In this document: positions 29,201 through 37,101 of the stretch, piece by piece | Numbering within the stretch: the first letter of the stretch is position 1 | Layout of the letters: each line of letters starts with the position of its first letter | Source of the DNA: Paenibacillus sp. FSL R7-0273 | GTDB taxonomy: Bacteria > Bacillota > Bacilli > Paenibacillales > Paenibacillaceae | Assembly: GCF_000758625.1 (NCBI RefSeq) | Contig: NZ_CP009283.1 | Coordinates: forward strand, 4,599,501 to 4,663,500 | Direction: 5' to 3' | DNA: 64,000 nucleotides | Made by a program: the position numbers and the translations under genes | Notes under the pieces: model-generated | Told to the model about the DNA's origin: nothing | Databases searched by the model: none | What the model saw: the letters and a program-made list of their open reading frames with translations, nothing else

Positions 29201-29544
29201 TGGTCCACAAAGGTCTCCAGATCCGCTTTGAAGCTGGCTTCCTCAGGGGAGAGCTTTAGCGCAGAGTACTCACTGATAACACCTTTCAGCTTATCGAGCG
29301 CATCATAGGTCAGCTGGAGCTCATTGTCGTTTTTGAGCAGACTGTAGCCTCTTGCCCGGAAGAATACTTCATTCAGCGTAACCGCCATCTCATTGATAGT
29401 ACCCGCCTTATGCTGCAGCACGTCCTGATCACGGTTCAGAGAGGTCTGTTCTGCATTAATGTAAATAAGAAGGCCCGTTCCTGACAGAAGAACCAGTGTG
29501 ATCAGACCGGCAATGATACGGAAATACTTGTTTTTGATGCTCAT
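26299..29544 (-). CDS. Hybrid sensor histidine kinase/response regulator
   Basis: 1,081 residues from the ATG at 29544, one base after the stop codon of the upstream response regulator; 40 additional codons to 29664 would overlap that gene and are rejected. Order: TM1 about 9-29, periplasm-side helical domain about 30-178 (CHASE3/4HB type), TM2 about 180-200, HAMP about 200-255, coiled coil, PAS about 290-400, GAF-like about 430-570, PAS about 580-695, HisKA with SHELRTPLSS (His713), HATPase with NAIKFSP and GGTGLGLAI, and a C-terminal REC with VEDD, VVDLMLG and LTKP. It lies last in a phosphorelay operon with an Hpt-REC-GGDEF-REC protein. Confidence 0.93.
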   Translation of the reverse strand: MSIKNKYFRIIAGLITLVLLSGTGLLIYINAEQTSLNRDQDVLQHKAGTINEMAVTLNEVFFRARGYSLLKNDNELQLTYDALDKLKGVISEYSALKLSPEEASFKADLETFVDQYQNATLPKAISFVKQNDYTSLRALASDGNTEAVNDFLTYTKAYKLRSDRQLSDIVDHSLKRANEFTLLAFGLSTLLLLLFTLMIWRILKILIDPIVKLEAASNSLAAGEAVLLGKLHKQDEIGRLYEAFLNMAHSIQDKEEELMMQNEELHAQQDELQDQQFKLERSLSEIESMMKALDQSSAVAILTPKGIFKHANENMSEYTGYKNAELIGFTFRLLDLKNMDAARMQQITGRLSTGGVWSDEVQVGMKNGTPVWLHMTIMPYLNDEGQVYQYILIANNITSMKNVQQELAETLKKTEQTKTMLERSNQLNHDITYTLDKQEFAEKFIEFMNRQYAFDSSVFFLVKDQITVVKGVPQANVDRYLGSESGNMLYRMQSEKSYITKRPATEREQGIAPEPVHSFDYYSTVVNADNEVIAVFCGTRIGHSFSDDEINEIRGMMNRVGLAIERLFMYEEIEHGRRLNRDIVNNVNEGIQFVQMDGSMLQMNGALAQLFDYHGWTEGYLIPQEHWTGHFIRMANESEELELFYQKAMSEHFIESSSMKYSIGRDPLKHVDMYAIPVFRRDTRVGTLFVHRDITREYELDVMKSELVSTVSHELRTPLSSVLGFTELLLTKTMKPEKQLKYLETIHREAQRLTDLINDFLDLQRMESGTQQYNQEPLNLSTLVFGVIDQYKLSGTHTFTYEDEAHNAEVEVDRDKIVQVMTNLFSNAIKFSPGASEIKVSLHNEAERIIVQIQDHGLGIPKNQIGQLFQKFRRVDNSASKRIGGTGLGLAICKEIIEKHKGSIGIESEEGEGSTVWFSLPVLHTAGSRHEDEPVKLNADKEQKPNVMIVEDDYSLSLLLSEELKGKGFRVIHHYHPQQAFEQALRTPFVAIVVDLMLGEELDGWDLIRMLKNDTRTAPVPIIISSALDKTDKIMMDKVQKYLTKPYPPNELTGTLQEIVDNSRQGTGEVLFPDSSHTAEQ

Positions 29545-29545
29545 T

Positions 29546-29926
29546 TTACCAAGGCTGCTTCTTATCACCGAGGATCCCCTCCACAATCTGCAAAAGCTCC
29601 ATCGGGCTGAACGGCTTTGGCATGAAATAGCGGGCGCCCGCTTCTCTTGCCCTGTTCCGGTCACCCTCCTGCGCCTTGGCGGTCAGCATCAGAATCGGGG
29701 TGGCCGACTTCACCTCGTCACTCAAGAGGCCCAGCACCTCAATTCCGGTCAGCTCCGGCATCATGTAATCGAGAATAACCAGATCAAAATTGCTGCCGGA
29801 CAGCTTGGCCAATGCCTCCCGCCCGTTCTCGGCTGTATGAAGCTCAACCTCCTCCAGGTCCTCAAGCGTGTCTTCAATCAGCATGCGTAAAACATCTTCA
29901 TCATCAACAATTAAAACCTTTTGCAT
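29546..29926 (-). CDS. Single-domain response regulator (CheY-like)
   Basis: 126 residues from the ATG at 29926 with AAAGGTGAG upstream; the frame open to 29959 is not used. REC motifs: IVDDED (acidic pocket), VILDYMMPE with phosphoacceptor Asp53, LMLTAKA and the lysine in FMPKPFSP. There is no output domain, so it acts as a phosphate shuttle or through protein contacts. Its stop codon is one base from the hybrid kinase start, and it begins 38 bases after the GGDEF protein gene. Confidence 0.93.
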   Translation of the reverse strand: MQKVLIVDDEDVLRMLIEDTLEDLEEVELHTAENGREALAKLSGSNFDLVILDYMMPELTGIEVLGLLSDEVKSATPILMLTAKAQEGDRNRAREAGARYFMPKPFSPMELLQIVEGILGDKKQPW

Positions 29927-29964
29927 CTTTCTCTCACCTTTCAATTTACACTTGCGCACTACTC

Positions 29965-31599
29965 TTAGAATAAAAATCTGTGGGCCAGACGCTCGACCCT
30001 CATCAGCAGCTCCGGCAGGTGGAACGGCTTGATGACATAATCATCCGCCCCCATCTGCAGCGCGTGGATAATATCCTGCTGGTCATTGCGGCCTGTGAGC
30101 ATAACAACCAGCAGGTTAATCTCCGGATACCGGCTGCGGAGCTGCTCCAGCACCTCCAGCCCGTCCAGCTCAGGCATAATGCCGTCGAGCAGAACGATAT
30201 ATTTATCATCGGGTGAATACCAGCCTGACTGAAGGAACTCGACACCGCTTTCGAAGCTGCTCACCTCAACCCTGGTGATATCGGCCGGCTTCCAGTCCAT
30301 GAAATGCTTGACTACAATTCTGCGCATCAGGGCGTCGTCGTCCACCATGATGACCTTCAGCACCCGCTCTGCCTTGCCTGCCGGCAGGTATTCGTTATAC
30401 AAGGTGGACAGGTTCCGTCCGGCATGCTTGCTGGCATAGAGTGCCTGATCCGCATCCTCGATCAGCGAATCCGGATCGTCCCGCGAGGTGCGTATCTCCG
30501 TTATCCCGCCCGAGAAGGTAACCTGAAACGGCTCCTGCTTGGCCCGGAATTCCATATCTGCAAACTGCCGCTGAATCCGCTCGATAACAAGCAGTGCTGA
30601 GGCCGCATCCGTATTGGGCATAAACAGGGCAAACTCCTCACCTCCGTAGCGGCAGAAGGTATCCTCAACCCGGATGGAGCTGCGCACCAGCTCTGAAAAA
30701 GCCTGCAGCACCTCATCCCCGACCAGATGACCGTAAGTGTCATTGATTAGTTTAAAATGGTCCAGATCTAGCAGCGCCAGTGAAAAAATCCGCTCCGTCC
30801 GCCGGAAATCGGAAACCAGCTGCTTCATCGTCTGATTAAAATATTTGCGGTTATACGCGCCTGTCAGCTCATCGATAATAATGGACTTCTGCCATTCCTG
30901 CTTCAGCTCGAAGCGGTTCCTGATCAGGGCCAGAAACAGATCGATGTCCACCGGCTTAGCGACATAGTCCATTACACCGAGTGTATACGCGTACAACTGA
31001 ATGTCCTTGGAATGCTCGCCGCTGATGATAATGATCGGAATCCGCTCTTTTTTGGCCTTGCCGATAATCTGGTGCAGCACATCTATTCCGCTCTGGTCCG
31101 GCAGCAGAATATCCAGCAGAATCATGTCCGGACGGCTCTCATAGAACAGCTTGAGCCCGCGCTCGGCCGACATGGCTATATTCACATAATAGGACTGGCG
31201 CTCCAGCGATTCCCGCAGAAAAGCAACCAGCTCCACATCATCATCCACAAGCAGAATTTCATATTTCTGTTGCTTGACGCCAAGTGACAGACCTGCTTCA
31301 TATGCAGGCTCCGGCTGCGCCCCGGTCTGCTCCTCAGCTGCGAACAGCCCGAGCAAAGGAAATAAAACCTCACGCCACTCCGCCTCCAGCCACACCTTAT
31401 CACTTTCATCCGAGAAATACAGCAGCACACTGCCGGCAAACTGCTCTACCCGGTCCAGGCCGACCGTACCAGCGGTTCCCTTTAAATTATGCAGAAAACG
31501 GTAAAGCTCCCTCTCCCCGACCGACTGCTGTCCTGCCCACTTCTCCAGAGTCTGCCTCGTCCGCTGCTCAACAAGCTCTTTATATTTTCTCGTTGTCAT
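29965..31599 (-). CDS. Hpt-REC-GGDEF-REC diguanylate cyclase
   Basis: 544 residues from the ATG at 31599 (AAAGGAG upstream). Hpt-like domain with FLHNLKGTAGTVGL (His37), REC1 about 112-232 (phosphoacceptor Asp163), GGDEF domain about 240-400 with active site GGEEF (319-323) and an RxxD inhibitory site five residues before it (Arg310-Asp313), then REC2 about 413-540 (Asp472). It should make cyclic di-GMP under control of two receiver domains and an Hpt module, with product feedback through the I-site. First gene of the operon; the downstream hybrid kinase is the obvious phosphodonor. Confidence 0.92.
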   Translation of the reverse strand: MTTRKYKELVEQRTRQTLEKWAGQQSVGERELYRFLHNLKGTAGTVGLDRVEQFAGSVLLYFSDESDKVWLEAEWREVLFPLLGLFAAEEQTGAQPEPAYEAGLSLGVKQQKYEILLVDDDVELVAFLRESLERQSYYVNIAMSAERGLKLFYESRPDMILLDILLPDQSGIDVLHQIIGKAKKERIPIIIISGEHSKDIQLYAYTLGVMDYVAKPVDIDLFLALIRNRFELKQEWQKSIIIDELTGAYNRKYFNQTMKQLVSDFRRTERIFSLALLDLDHFKLINDTYGHLVGDEVLQAFSELVRSSIRVEDTFCRYGGEEFALFMPNTDAASALLVIERIQRQFADMEFRAKQEPFQVTFSGGITEIRTSRDDPDSLIEDADQALYASKHAGRNLSTLYNEYLPAGKAERVLKVIMVDDDALMRRIVVKHFMDWKPADITRVEVSSFESGVEFLQSGWYSPDDKYIVLLDGIMPELDGLEVLEQLRSRYPEINLLVVMLTGRNDQQDIIHALQMGADDYVIKPFHLPELLMRVERLAHRFLF

Positions 31600-31829
31600 G
31601 GTTACTCCTTTGGAAACTTCTATCAAACTGTCAAACTATCAGTTCATCATTTTTTTCAAGCTGTGTCAACTCTATACTAAAGAATATCGGCGTCAAGATC
31701 AAAAATGTAATCAAACTGACAAAAAACCTTTGGTTGAAGCCTGTGCCTGCATTTGTGATAATGATTGAAACGGTTCATTCCGTTAAAGCGGTGGTGAACA
31801 GAGAATAGATTACATAGGAGGCATTTGCA

Positions 31830-32099
31830 GTGAAAGGAATTATTACTGTACTGGGAAAAGACAAAGTTGGGATTATCGCCAGAGTCTGTACATACCTTGC
31901 CGAGCACAATCTGAACATTCTGGATATTTCACAGACGATTGTCCAGGACTATTTTAACATGATGATGATTGTTGATATTTCGGCGCCAAGCAAAACCTTT
32001 GAAGAGATTGTCCTGGACCTGCAGCATGTCGGCGAGGATATCGGAGTGGAGATTAAGCTCCAGCATGAGGATATCTTCAATATTATGCACCGCATCTAG
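31830..32099 (+). CDS. ACT-domain protein (UPF0237 type)
   Basis: 89 residues, GTG start behind TAGGAGG. The sequence is a single ACT fold followed by a short tail: GIITVLGKDKVGIIARVCTY, then LNILDISQTIVQDYFNMMM. This small protein is regularly encoded directly before UPF0210, as it is here (21 bases), suggesting a regulatory subunit that binds an amino acid or related ligand. Divergent from the GGDEF operon. Confidence 0.9.
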   Translation: MKGIITVLGKDKVGIIARVCTYLAEHNLNILDISQTIVQDYFNMMMIVDISAPSKTFEEIVLDLQHVGEDIGVEIKLQHEDIFNIMHRI

Positions 32100-32120
32100 C
32101 AGCCAAAGGAGACGAAGACA

Positions 32121-33479
32121 ATGATATCACGTGTTGAAGTTCAGGAAACGAATCAGATGATCCGGGAAATGAATCTGGATGTCCGCACCATAACGATGGG
32201 AATCAGCCTGATGGACTGCTCCCATACCGATATGCGCGTATTTAACCAGAATGTATATGATAAAATTACCCGCTCCGCCGAAAAGCTGGTCAAGACCGGT
32301 GAAGATCTGGAGCGGCAGTTCGGTGTGCCTATTGTCAACAAACGGATTTCCGTAACACCAATCTCCATTGCTGCCGGGGCTGTTCATACGGATTCGTATG
32401 TGCCTGTTGCTGAAATTCTGGACAAGGCTGCCAAAGAGGTCGGTGTTAACTTTATCGGCGGATTCTCCGCACTCGTGCAGAAGGGCTGCACCAAAGGCGA
32501 CCGGATTCTGATTGACAGCATTCCTGAGGCACTGGCTGTAACCGAGCGGGTCTGCTCTTCCGTCAACGTCGGCTCCTCACGCAGCGGGATCAATATGGAC
32601 GCGGTCAAGCTGATGGGCGACATCATTCTGCAGACTGCAGAGCGCACAAAAGACCGTGATTCCATCGGCTGCGCCAAGCTGGTTGTGTTCTGCAACGCTG
32701 TGGAGGATAACCCGTTCATGGCCGGCGCCTTTCACGGTGTCGGAGAACGGGAATGTGTAATCAACGTCGGCGTCAGCGGGCCGGGTGTCATCAAGCGGGC
32801 GCTGGAGGAGGTAAAGGGTCAAGACTTTGAAACGCTCTGCGAGACGATCAAACGGACCGCCTTCAAGGTAACCCGGGTCGGCCAGCTCGTCGCCCAGGAG
32901 GCCTCCAAACGGCTCGGCGTACCGTTCGGCATTATTGACCTGTCCCTGGCGCCCACCCCGCTGATCGGGGATTCCATCGCCGAGATCTTCCAGGTCATGG
33001 GGCTTGAGGAAGCCGGGGCTCCCGGCACTACTGCCGCACTGGCGATCCTCAACGACAATGTCAAAAAAGGCGGGGTCATGGCCTCCTCGTATGTCGGCGG
33101 ACTTAGCGGCGCCTTCATTCCGGTCAGTGAGGACCACGGGATGATCCAGGCCGTGCAGCGCGGCGCGCTGACACTGGAGAAGCTGGAAGCGATGACCTGT
33201 GTCTGCTCCGTCGGCCTTGACATGATTGCCATTCCGGGCAGCACCAGCAAAGAAACAATTTCTGGCATTATTGCCGATGAAGCGGCGATCGGAATGGTCA
33301 ACAACAAAACAACTGCAGTCCGCGTAATCCCGGTTATCGGCAAGGAGGTCGGCGAGATGGTCGAATTCGGCGGCCTGCTCGGCTACGCACCGGTCATGGC
33401 GGTGAATCCGTTCAACTGCGCCGGGTTCGTTAACCGCGGCGGCCGGATTCCCGCTCCGATCCACAGCTTCAAGAACTGA
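32121..33479 (+). CDS. UPF0210 (PFL-like, DUF711) protein
   Basis: 452 residues, the expected length for UPF0210, ATG behind AAAGGAG. Typical family stretches are [18 protein letters not shown] near the start, [51 protein letters not shown] and the C-terminal [15 protein letters not shown]. Structures show a pyruvate-formate-lyase-like barrel, but no reaction is firmly established. It forms a two-gene operon with the ACT protein and is followed by a strong terminator. Confidence 0.93.
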   Translation: MISRVEVQETNQMIREMNLDVRTITMGISLMDCSHTDMRVFNQNVYDKITRSAEKLVKTGEDLERQFGVPIVNKRISVTPISIAAGAVHTDSYVPVAEILDKAAKEVGVNFIGGFSALVQKGCTKGDRILIDSIPEALAVTERVCSSVNVGSSRSGINMDAVKLMGDIILQTAERTKDRDSIGCAKLVVFCNAVEDNPFMAGAFHGVGERECVINVGVSGPGVIKRALEEVKGQDFETLCETIKRTAFKVTRVGQLVAQEASKRLGVPFGIIDLSLAPTPLIGDSIAEIFQVMGLEEAGAPGTTAALAILNDNVKKGGVMASSYVGGLSGAFIPVSEDHGMIQAVQRGALTLEKLEAMTCVCSVGLDMIAIPGSTSKETISGIIADEAAIGMVNNKTTAVRVIPVIGKEVGEMVEFGGLLGYAPVMAVNPFNCAGFVNRGGRIPAPIHSFKN

Positions 33480-33488
33480 TTGTACGTC

Positions 33489-33527
33489 AAAAGCGCCGCC
33501 CCCTGCTGTCAGGTGGGCGGCGCTTTT
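33489..33527 (+). terminator. Rho-independent terminator after the UPF0210 gene
   Basis: AAAAGCGCCGCCC (33489-33501) pairs perfectly with GGGCGGCGCTTTT (33515-33527). This gives a 13-bp stem ending in T4. Confidence 0.9.
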
Positions 33528-33573
33528 GGGTTGGATTAAGGTATGTGACGCTTCAGATGAATCTGCGGCCGGG

Positions 33574-34482
33574 TCAAGAGCGGGGATGGATATGCCCCAG
33601 CTTTTCCGGCCCCACGGTCAGGTAGAAGCTCTGGATCTGCTCCCCGCTGCGGCTCAGGCCAAGGCACAGCACAGCCTTGACCTGCTCCTCCCGGCGGTAC
33701 ACCAGACTCTCCTCCCCGTTGACCCGCTCGATGGAGGGCTTCCAGGTTCTCATCTCCTGCAGCACTCTGTGCGAGGTGAGCAGGGCGAGCACTCCCTTGC
33801 GGCCAATCATCGGCCGGAGGACGGTATGGACCTCCTGTCCGCCGCCATCGGCGATGAGTACAGGCTGCTCGGTCAGCAGAGCCAGCATACTGCTCACATC
33901 ATGCGCCGCGAAGGCGGCAGTAAATCGCTGGAGCAGCTTCCTGCGGGCCTGACCCGGCGCTGGTGAAAGTGCCGCTGCAGCCGGCTCTGCCTGGAGCGTG
34001 CGCTTCACGCGGCTGAAAATCTGCCTGCAGTTGCTTTCACTTTTGCCGACCATCCCGGCGATTGCCTCATAATCGTACTGAAAAGCCTCCCTCAGGACGA
34101 ATACGGCCCTCTCGGCTGGCGCCAGCCTCTCCAGCAGAACCAGAAAAGCAAAGGAGAGCGTATCCTTGCGCACAGCCGCCTCCTCGGGTCCGTCATACCG
34201 CTCACTAACCGGCTCAGGGAGCCATTCCCCGATGTAAGTCTCCCTGCGGGTGTGCGCGGAATTGAGCAGATTCAGGCAGCGGTTGGTAATGCTTTTGGCG
34301 ACGTAGGCCTTGATGTTATCAATGCCGCTGAGCTCATGCCGCTGCAGGTCGGCAAAGCAGTCCTGGACGATATCCTCCGCATCAGCCGCACTACCCAGCA
34401 TGCGGTAAGCGATGGAGAAGGCGTATCTTTTATAATGAATATACAGCTCCTCAAGCTCCGCCATCTGTGCATCTAACACCAT
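33574..34482 (-). CDS. ECF41-family RNA polymerase sigma factor (SigJ-like)
   Basis: 302 residues from the ATG at 34482, behind AAGGAGGGG; the frame to 34542 adds 20 residues that overlap the upstream gene. Sigma region 2 (about 8-75) contains AYRMLGSAADAEDIVQDCF; region 4 (about 125-180) contains AGMVGKSESNCRQIFSR. The ECF41 hallmarks are there: WLPEP in the linker, a SnoaL-like C-terminal extension with ADGGGQ, and GPEKL near the end where NPDKL is usual. The extension controls activity instead of a separate anti-sigma factor (known for ECF41). The co-transcribed AhpD-like gene is its usual target partner. Confidence 0.92.
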   Translation of the reverse strand: MVLDAQMAELEELYIHYKRYAFSIAYRMLGSAADAEDIVQDCFADLQRHELSGIDNIKAYVAKSITNRCLNLLNSAHTRRETYIGEWLPEPVSERYDGPEEAAVRKDTLSFAFLVLLERLAPAERAVFVLREAFQYDYEAIAGMVGKSESNCRQIFSRVKRTLQAEPAAAALSPAPGQARRKLLQRFTAAFAAHDVSSMLALLTEQPVLIADGGGQEVHTVLRPMIGRKGVLALLTSHRVLQEMRTWKPSIERVNGEESLVYRREEQVKAVLCLGLSRSGEQIQSFYLTVGPEKLGHIHPRS

Positions 34483-34504
34483 ACGCCCCTCCTTCAGGCC
34501 TGCC

Positions 34505-34948
34505 TTAAAACAAGCCCGGATACATGCCTGTAGAAATTGCAATCCGGTTCCAGCTGTTAATCATATTGATGTTCATAATCCAGTCTACATATTCTTCTTC
34601 GCTTACGAACTCGCGTACCTTGTCATAGACGGCCTGCGGCACTCCGCCTTGGCTGATAAGGGTAACCGCCTCGGCAAGCTCCAGCACCGCTCTTTCGTGT
34701 GCAGTAAAGACAGGCGCCTCGCGCCATACGCTGACCAGCACCAGCTTATCCTGATAATCTCCCAGCTTCAGCAGGTCCTTGGCATGCATATCCAGACAGA
34801 ATGCGCAGCCGTTAATCTGCGACACTCTTATTTTAACCAGCTCGGTAAGCACCTTGTCCAGTCCACGTCCGCTATTATGCTGTTCCATTGCCATCATTGC
34901 CCGGAATGCCGGCGCGTTAACCTGTCTGTAATTTAAACGTAAGCTCAT
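34505..34948 (-). CDS. Carboxymuconolactone decarboxylase/AhpD-like protein
   Basis: 147 residues. The CMD fold is shown by VKIRVSQINGCAFCLDMHAKDL, with the CxxC-type redox motif and conserved His (C-A-F-C...H). Such proteins are alkylhydroperoxidase-like antioxidant or lactone-processing enzymes. ATG behind TGGAGGCG. It precedes the ECF41 sigma gene by 22 bases and carries an ECF41-type promoter upstream, fitting the known pairing in which the sigma factor drives its own operon. Confidence 0.92.
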   Translation of the reverse strand: MSLRLNYRQVNAPAFRAMMAMEQHNSGRGLDKVLTELVKIRVSQINGCAFCLDMHAKDLLKLGDYQDKLVLVSVWREAPVFTAHERAVLELAEAVTLISQGGVPQAVYDKVREFVSEEEYVDWIMNINMINSWNRIAISTGMYPGLF

Positions 34949-34984
34949 TTCTGATCGCCTCCAAAAGTGTTATTCATTAATGGA

Positions 34985-35011
34985 GACAATCCGGGTCAGA
35001 GATATGTGACA
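34985..35011 (-). promoter_or_regulatory. ECF41-type promoter upstream of the AhpD-like/sigma operon
   Basis: Read toward the operon: TGTCACA, then 16 bases, then TGTC. The ECF41 consensus as I recall it is TGTCACA-N16-CGTC, so only one base differs. It lies 36-63 bases before the AhpD-like start, as expected for an autoregulated operon. Confidence 0.75.
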
Positions 35012-35055
35012 GAAACGGCTAAAAAAATATTTTGCAGCACCGCTAATCTGCTTCC

Positions 35056-36510
35056 TCAGGCCCGGGCCCGCTTGCTTTTGCGGATCGTAATCATCCTCCA
35101 GCCTGTAAGCAGCGCCGACACAAGACAAATTACCGAAGAGGTCATGAACACAACATGCATTCCCGACAGAAAAAGCTCAGGCCGCCCCTCAACCAGTCCG
35201 GTAACCCGGTAGCCTGCCTTGCTGCTCATCACATTGAACAGGATTGTGGTAGCGAGTGTAATACCAACCACCATTCCTACGTTGCGGACCAGTGAATTGA
35301 CACTGCCGGCTGAGCCAAGCTGGGTACGCGGCACCTTGCTCATAATCAGCGAATTGTTCGGTGACTGGAACAGGCCGCTGCCAACCCCAAGCATGGCAAT
35401 CCACACCCCAACCAGAATGACCGGGCTTCCCTCATGCAGCCGGGCTAGTCCAAACTGGGCAATTACCATCACCACCAGGCCGGCAAAGGTCAGAAATTCG
35501 GAACCGATTTTGTCGGAGAGCGCGCCGCTTAGCGGGGCAACAATAACCATCGAAATCGGGAAAAGCATCAGCAGAAAGCCGGCATAAAACGGCGACAGCC
35601 CCAGCATGTTCTGTGCATAGAACGGTGAAATGATATTGAAGCAGAAATTAGCCGCAAAGACCAGGAATGCGCACAGGATGCTCAGTGAGAAAAGAGAATT
35701 CTTGAACAGTGACAGCTGTAAAAGCGGTGCAGGGCTGCGCAGCTCGACAAGGAGAAAGGCGGCGAACGAAGCAGCTGCGGCAGCGAGGGCGGTGATAATC
35801 CTTACATCGCTATAGCCAAGCTGCTGTCCCAGCAGCAAGCCGGCAAACAGCGTAATGATAAAGAAAGAAAACAGCAGGCTGCCCGGCAGATCGATTTTTG
35901 ATCGTACCCGGACCAGGTCCTTAGGCAGCACCTTCATCCCCAGCACAATCGCAATCAGGCCAATCGGCACATTCACCCAGAAAATATATTCCCATCCCAG
36001 CGTAGACACAATGATTCCGCCCAGACTCGGACCGGCGATGCTGCCCAGCGACACAAAGGTCCCGATGAGACCAAGCGCCTTCCCCCGTTCATTAGCCGGG
36101 AAAATATCCGTTACAATCCCCTGGCTGTTCGCCATTGTCATCGAAGCGCCGACCGCCTGGATCACCCGGGAGATAATGAGAAACGGCAGATTGGTGCTGA
36201 AACCGCAGAGCAGAGACCCGATGATGAACACGATCGTCCCGATTCTAAAAATCCTGATCTTGCCGGCTATATCCCCCAGCTTGCCGAAGAACAGAATAAC
36301 GGCGCAAATGGCCATCAAATAACCGGTAGTGACCCATTCGACCTCGGCTACCGGCAGATTCAGCTGCTTCACCAGCACAGGCAGGGCAATGTTGACAATA
36401 CTCCCGTCCAGTGTGGACATAAAGGTAAACAAATTTAGCACAATAAGAATAATCCAGCGCTTCTTCTGAACCGCCGGATCATCCTGGTATGTAGCACTAA
36501 TAGAACTCAT
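35056..36510 (-). CDS. MFS drug exporter, DHA2 (14-TM) family
   Basis: 484 residues from the ATG at 36510 (AGAGGGTG upstream); the frame to 36657 runs through the operator region and is rejected. About 14 transmembrane segments; opening ILIVLNLFTFMSTLDGSIVNIALPVL is the DHA2 motif D1 region, and motif C reads GSIAGPSLGGIIVS. A cytoplasmic-membrane multidrug or toxin exporter. Divergent from a MarR-type regulator, with two strong palindromes between them, one of which lies close to the exporter start. Confidence 0.9.
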   Translation of the reverse strand: MSSISATYQDDPAVQKKRWIILIVLNLFTFMSTLDGSIVNIALPVLVKQLNLPVAEVEWVTTGYLMAICAVILFFGKLGDIAGKIRIFRIGTIVFIIGSLLCGFSTNLPFLIISRVIQAVGASMTMANSQGIVTDIFPANERGKALGLIGTFVSLGSIAGPSLGGIIVSTLGWEYIFWVNVPIGLIAIVLGMKVLPKDLVRVRSKIDLPGSLLFSFFIITLFAGLLLGQQLGYSDVRIITALAAAAASFAAFLLVELRSPAPLLQLSLFKNSLFSLSILCAFLVFAANFCFNIISPFYAQNMLGLSPFYAGFLLMLFPISMVIVAPLSGALSDKIGSEFLTFAGLVVMVIAQFGLARLHEGSPVILVGVWIAMLGVGSGLFQSPNNSLIMSKVPRTQLGSAGSVNSLVRNVGMVVGITLATTILFNVMSSKAGYRVTGLVEGRPELFLSGMHVVFMTSSVICLVSALLTGWRMITIRKSKRARA

Positions 36511-36545
36511 AAAAAAACACCCTCTAGCATCCGTTTTTGAATATA

Positions 36546-36603
36546 GTTGCGTCCGCAACAATTCACAATACCCAGTGTACAGCAAATTAGTTGCGTGCGC
36601 AAC
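36546..36603. promoter_or_regulatory. Two MarR-type operators (GTTGCG-N2-CGCAAC)
   Basis: GTTGCGTCCGCAAC at 36546-36559 and GTTGCGTGCGCAAC at 36590-36603 are perfect 6-bp inverted repeats around two bases, 44 bases centre to centre, about four helical turns. They occupy the divergent promoter region, so they very likely bind the adjacent MarR protein and control both genes. Confidence 0.8.
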
Positions 36604-36672
36604 AACTTTAAGGTAAACTTTCAGCAAAGGCGGATAGCTTATACCGCACAAATGCAAAGAGGTGTGTCCGTA

Positions 36673-37101
36673 GTGAAAAAAGAACCGCTCGGCAAGCTCG
36701 TCGCTTACCTTCAGCGCCAGAATACCAAAATTCTAAGCAGGGAGCTTCAGCCGTACGGCCTTGGCAGCGGCGGACAGCACAGCTTCCTCAAGCTGATTCT
36801 CGGCAATCCCGGCATTACCCAGGATCAGATGACAAATGAAATGAAATTTGATAAAGCGACCACGGCCCGCTCGGTCAAGCACCTGGAGCAGCTTGGCTAT
36901 ATTGAACGCCAGCCCGATCCGAAGGACCGGCGCTCCTCCCACCTGTACCCTACTGCGAAGGCGCAGGCTTTTGCCCCTGAATTTCAGGCCATTCTGGACG
37001 GCCATAATGCCAGAATGACTGCCGGACTGACGGAGGAGGAGTCCGATACACTGGTGGCGCTGCTCCAGAAGGTCATCCGCAGCACCGAGAAGCTGACCTA
37101 G
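36673..37101 (+). CDS. MarR family transcriptional regulator
   Basis: 142 residues from the GTG at 36673 with AAAGAGGTG eight bases upstream; the upstream frame to 36547 crosses the first operator. The winged-helix core is GITQDQMTNEMKFDKATTARSVKHLEQ and the wing is RQPDPKDRRSSHLYPT (the DxRxxx motif of MarR). Expected to repress the divergent DHA2 exporter and itself, with relief by a toxic small molecule. Confidence 0.9.
   Translation: MKKEPLGKLVAYLQRQNTKILSRELQPYGLGSGGQHSFLKLILGNPGITQDQMTNEMKFDKATTARSVKHLEQLGYIERQPDPKDRRSSHLYPTAKAQAFAPEFQAILDGHNARMTAGLTEEESDTLVALLQKVIRSTEKLT

Noticed and set aside
29545..29664. Forty-residue N-terminal extension of the hybrid kinase
   Set aside because: It would overlap the response regulator gene out of frame; the ATG at 29544 just after the stop is the natural start.
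32577..33464. A 295-codon open frame on the minus strand opposite UPF0210
   Set aside because: Antisense shadow; no known domain.
36547..36672. Extended N-terminus of the MarR protein
   Set aside because: The extra codons run through the two palindromic operators and lack a ribosome binding site; the GTG at 36673 has one.
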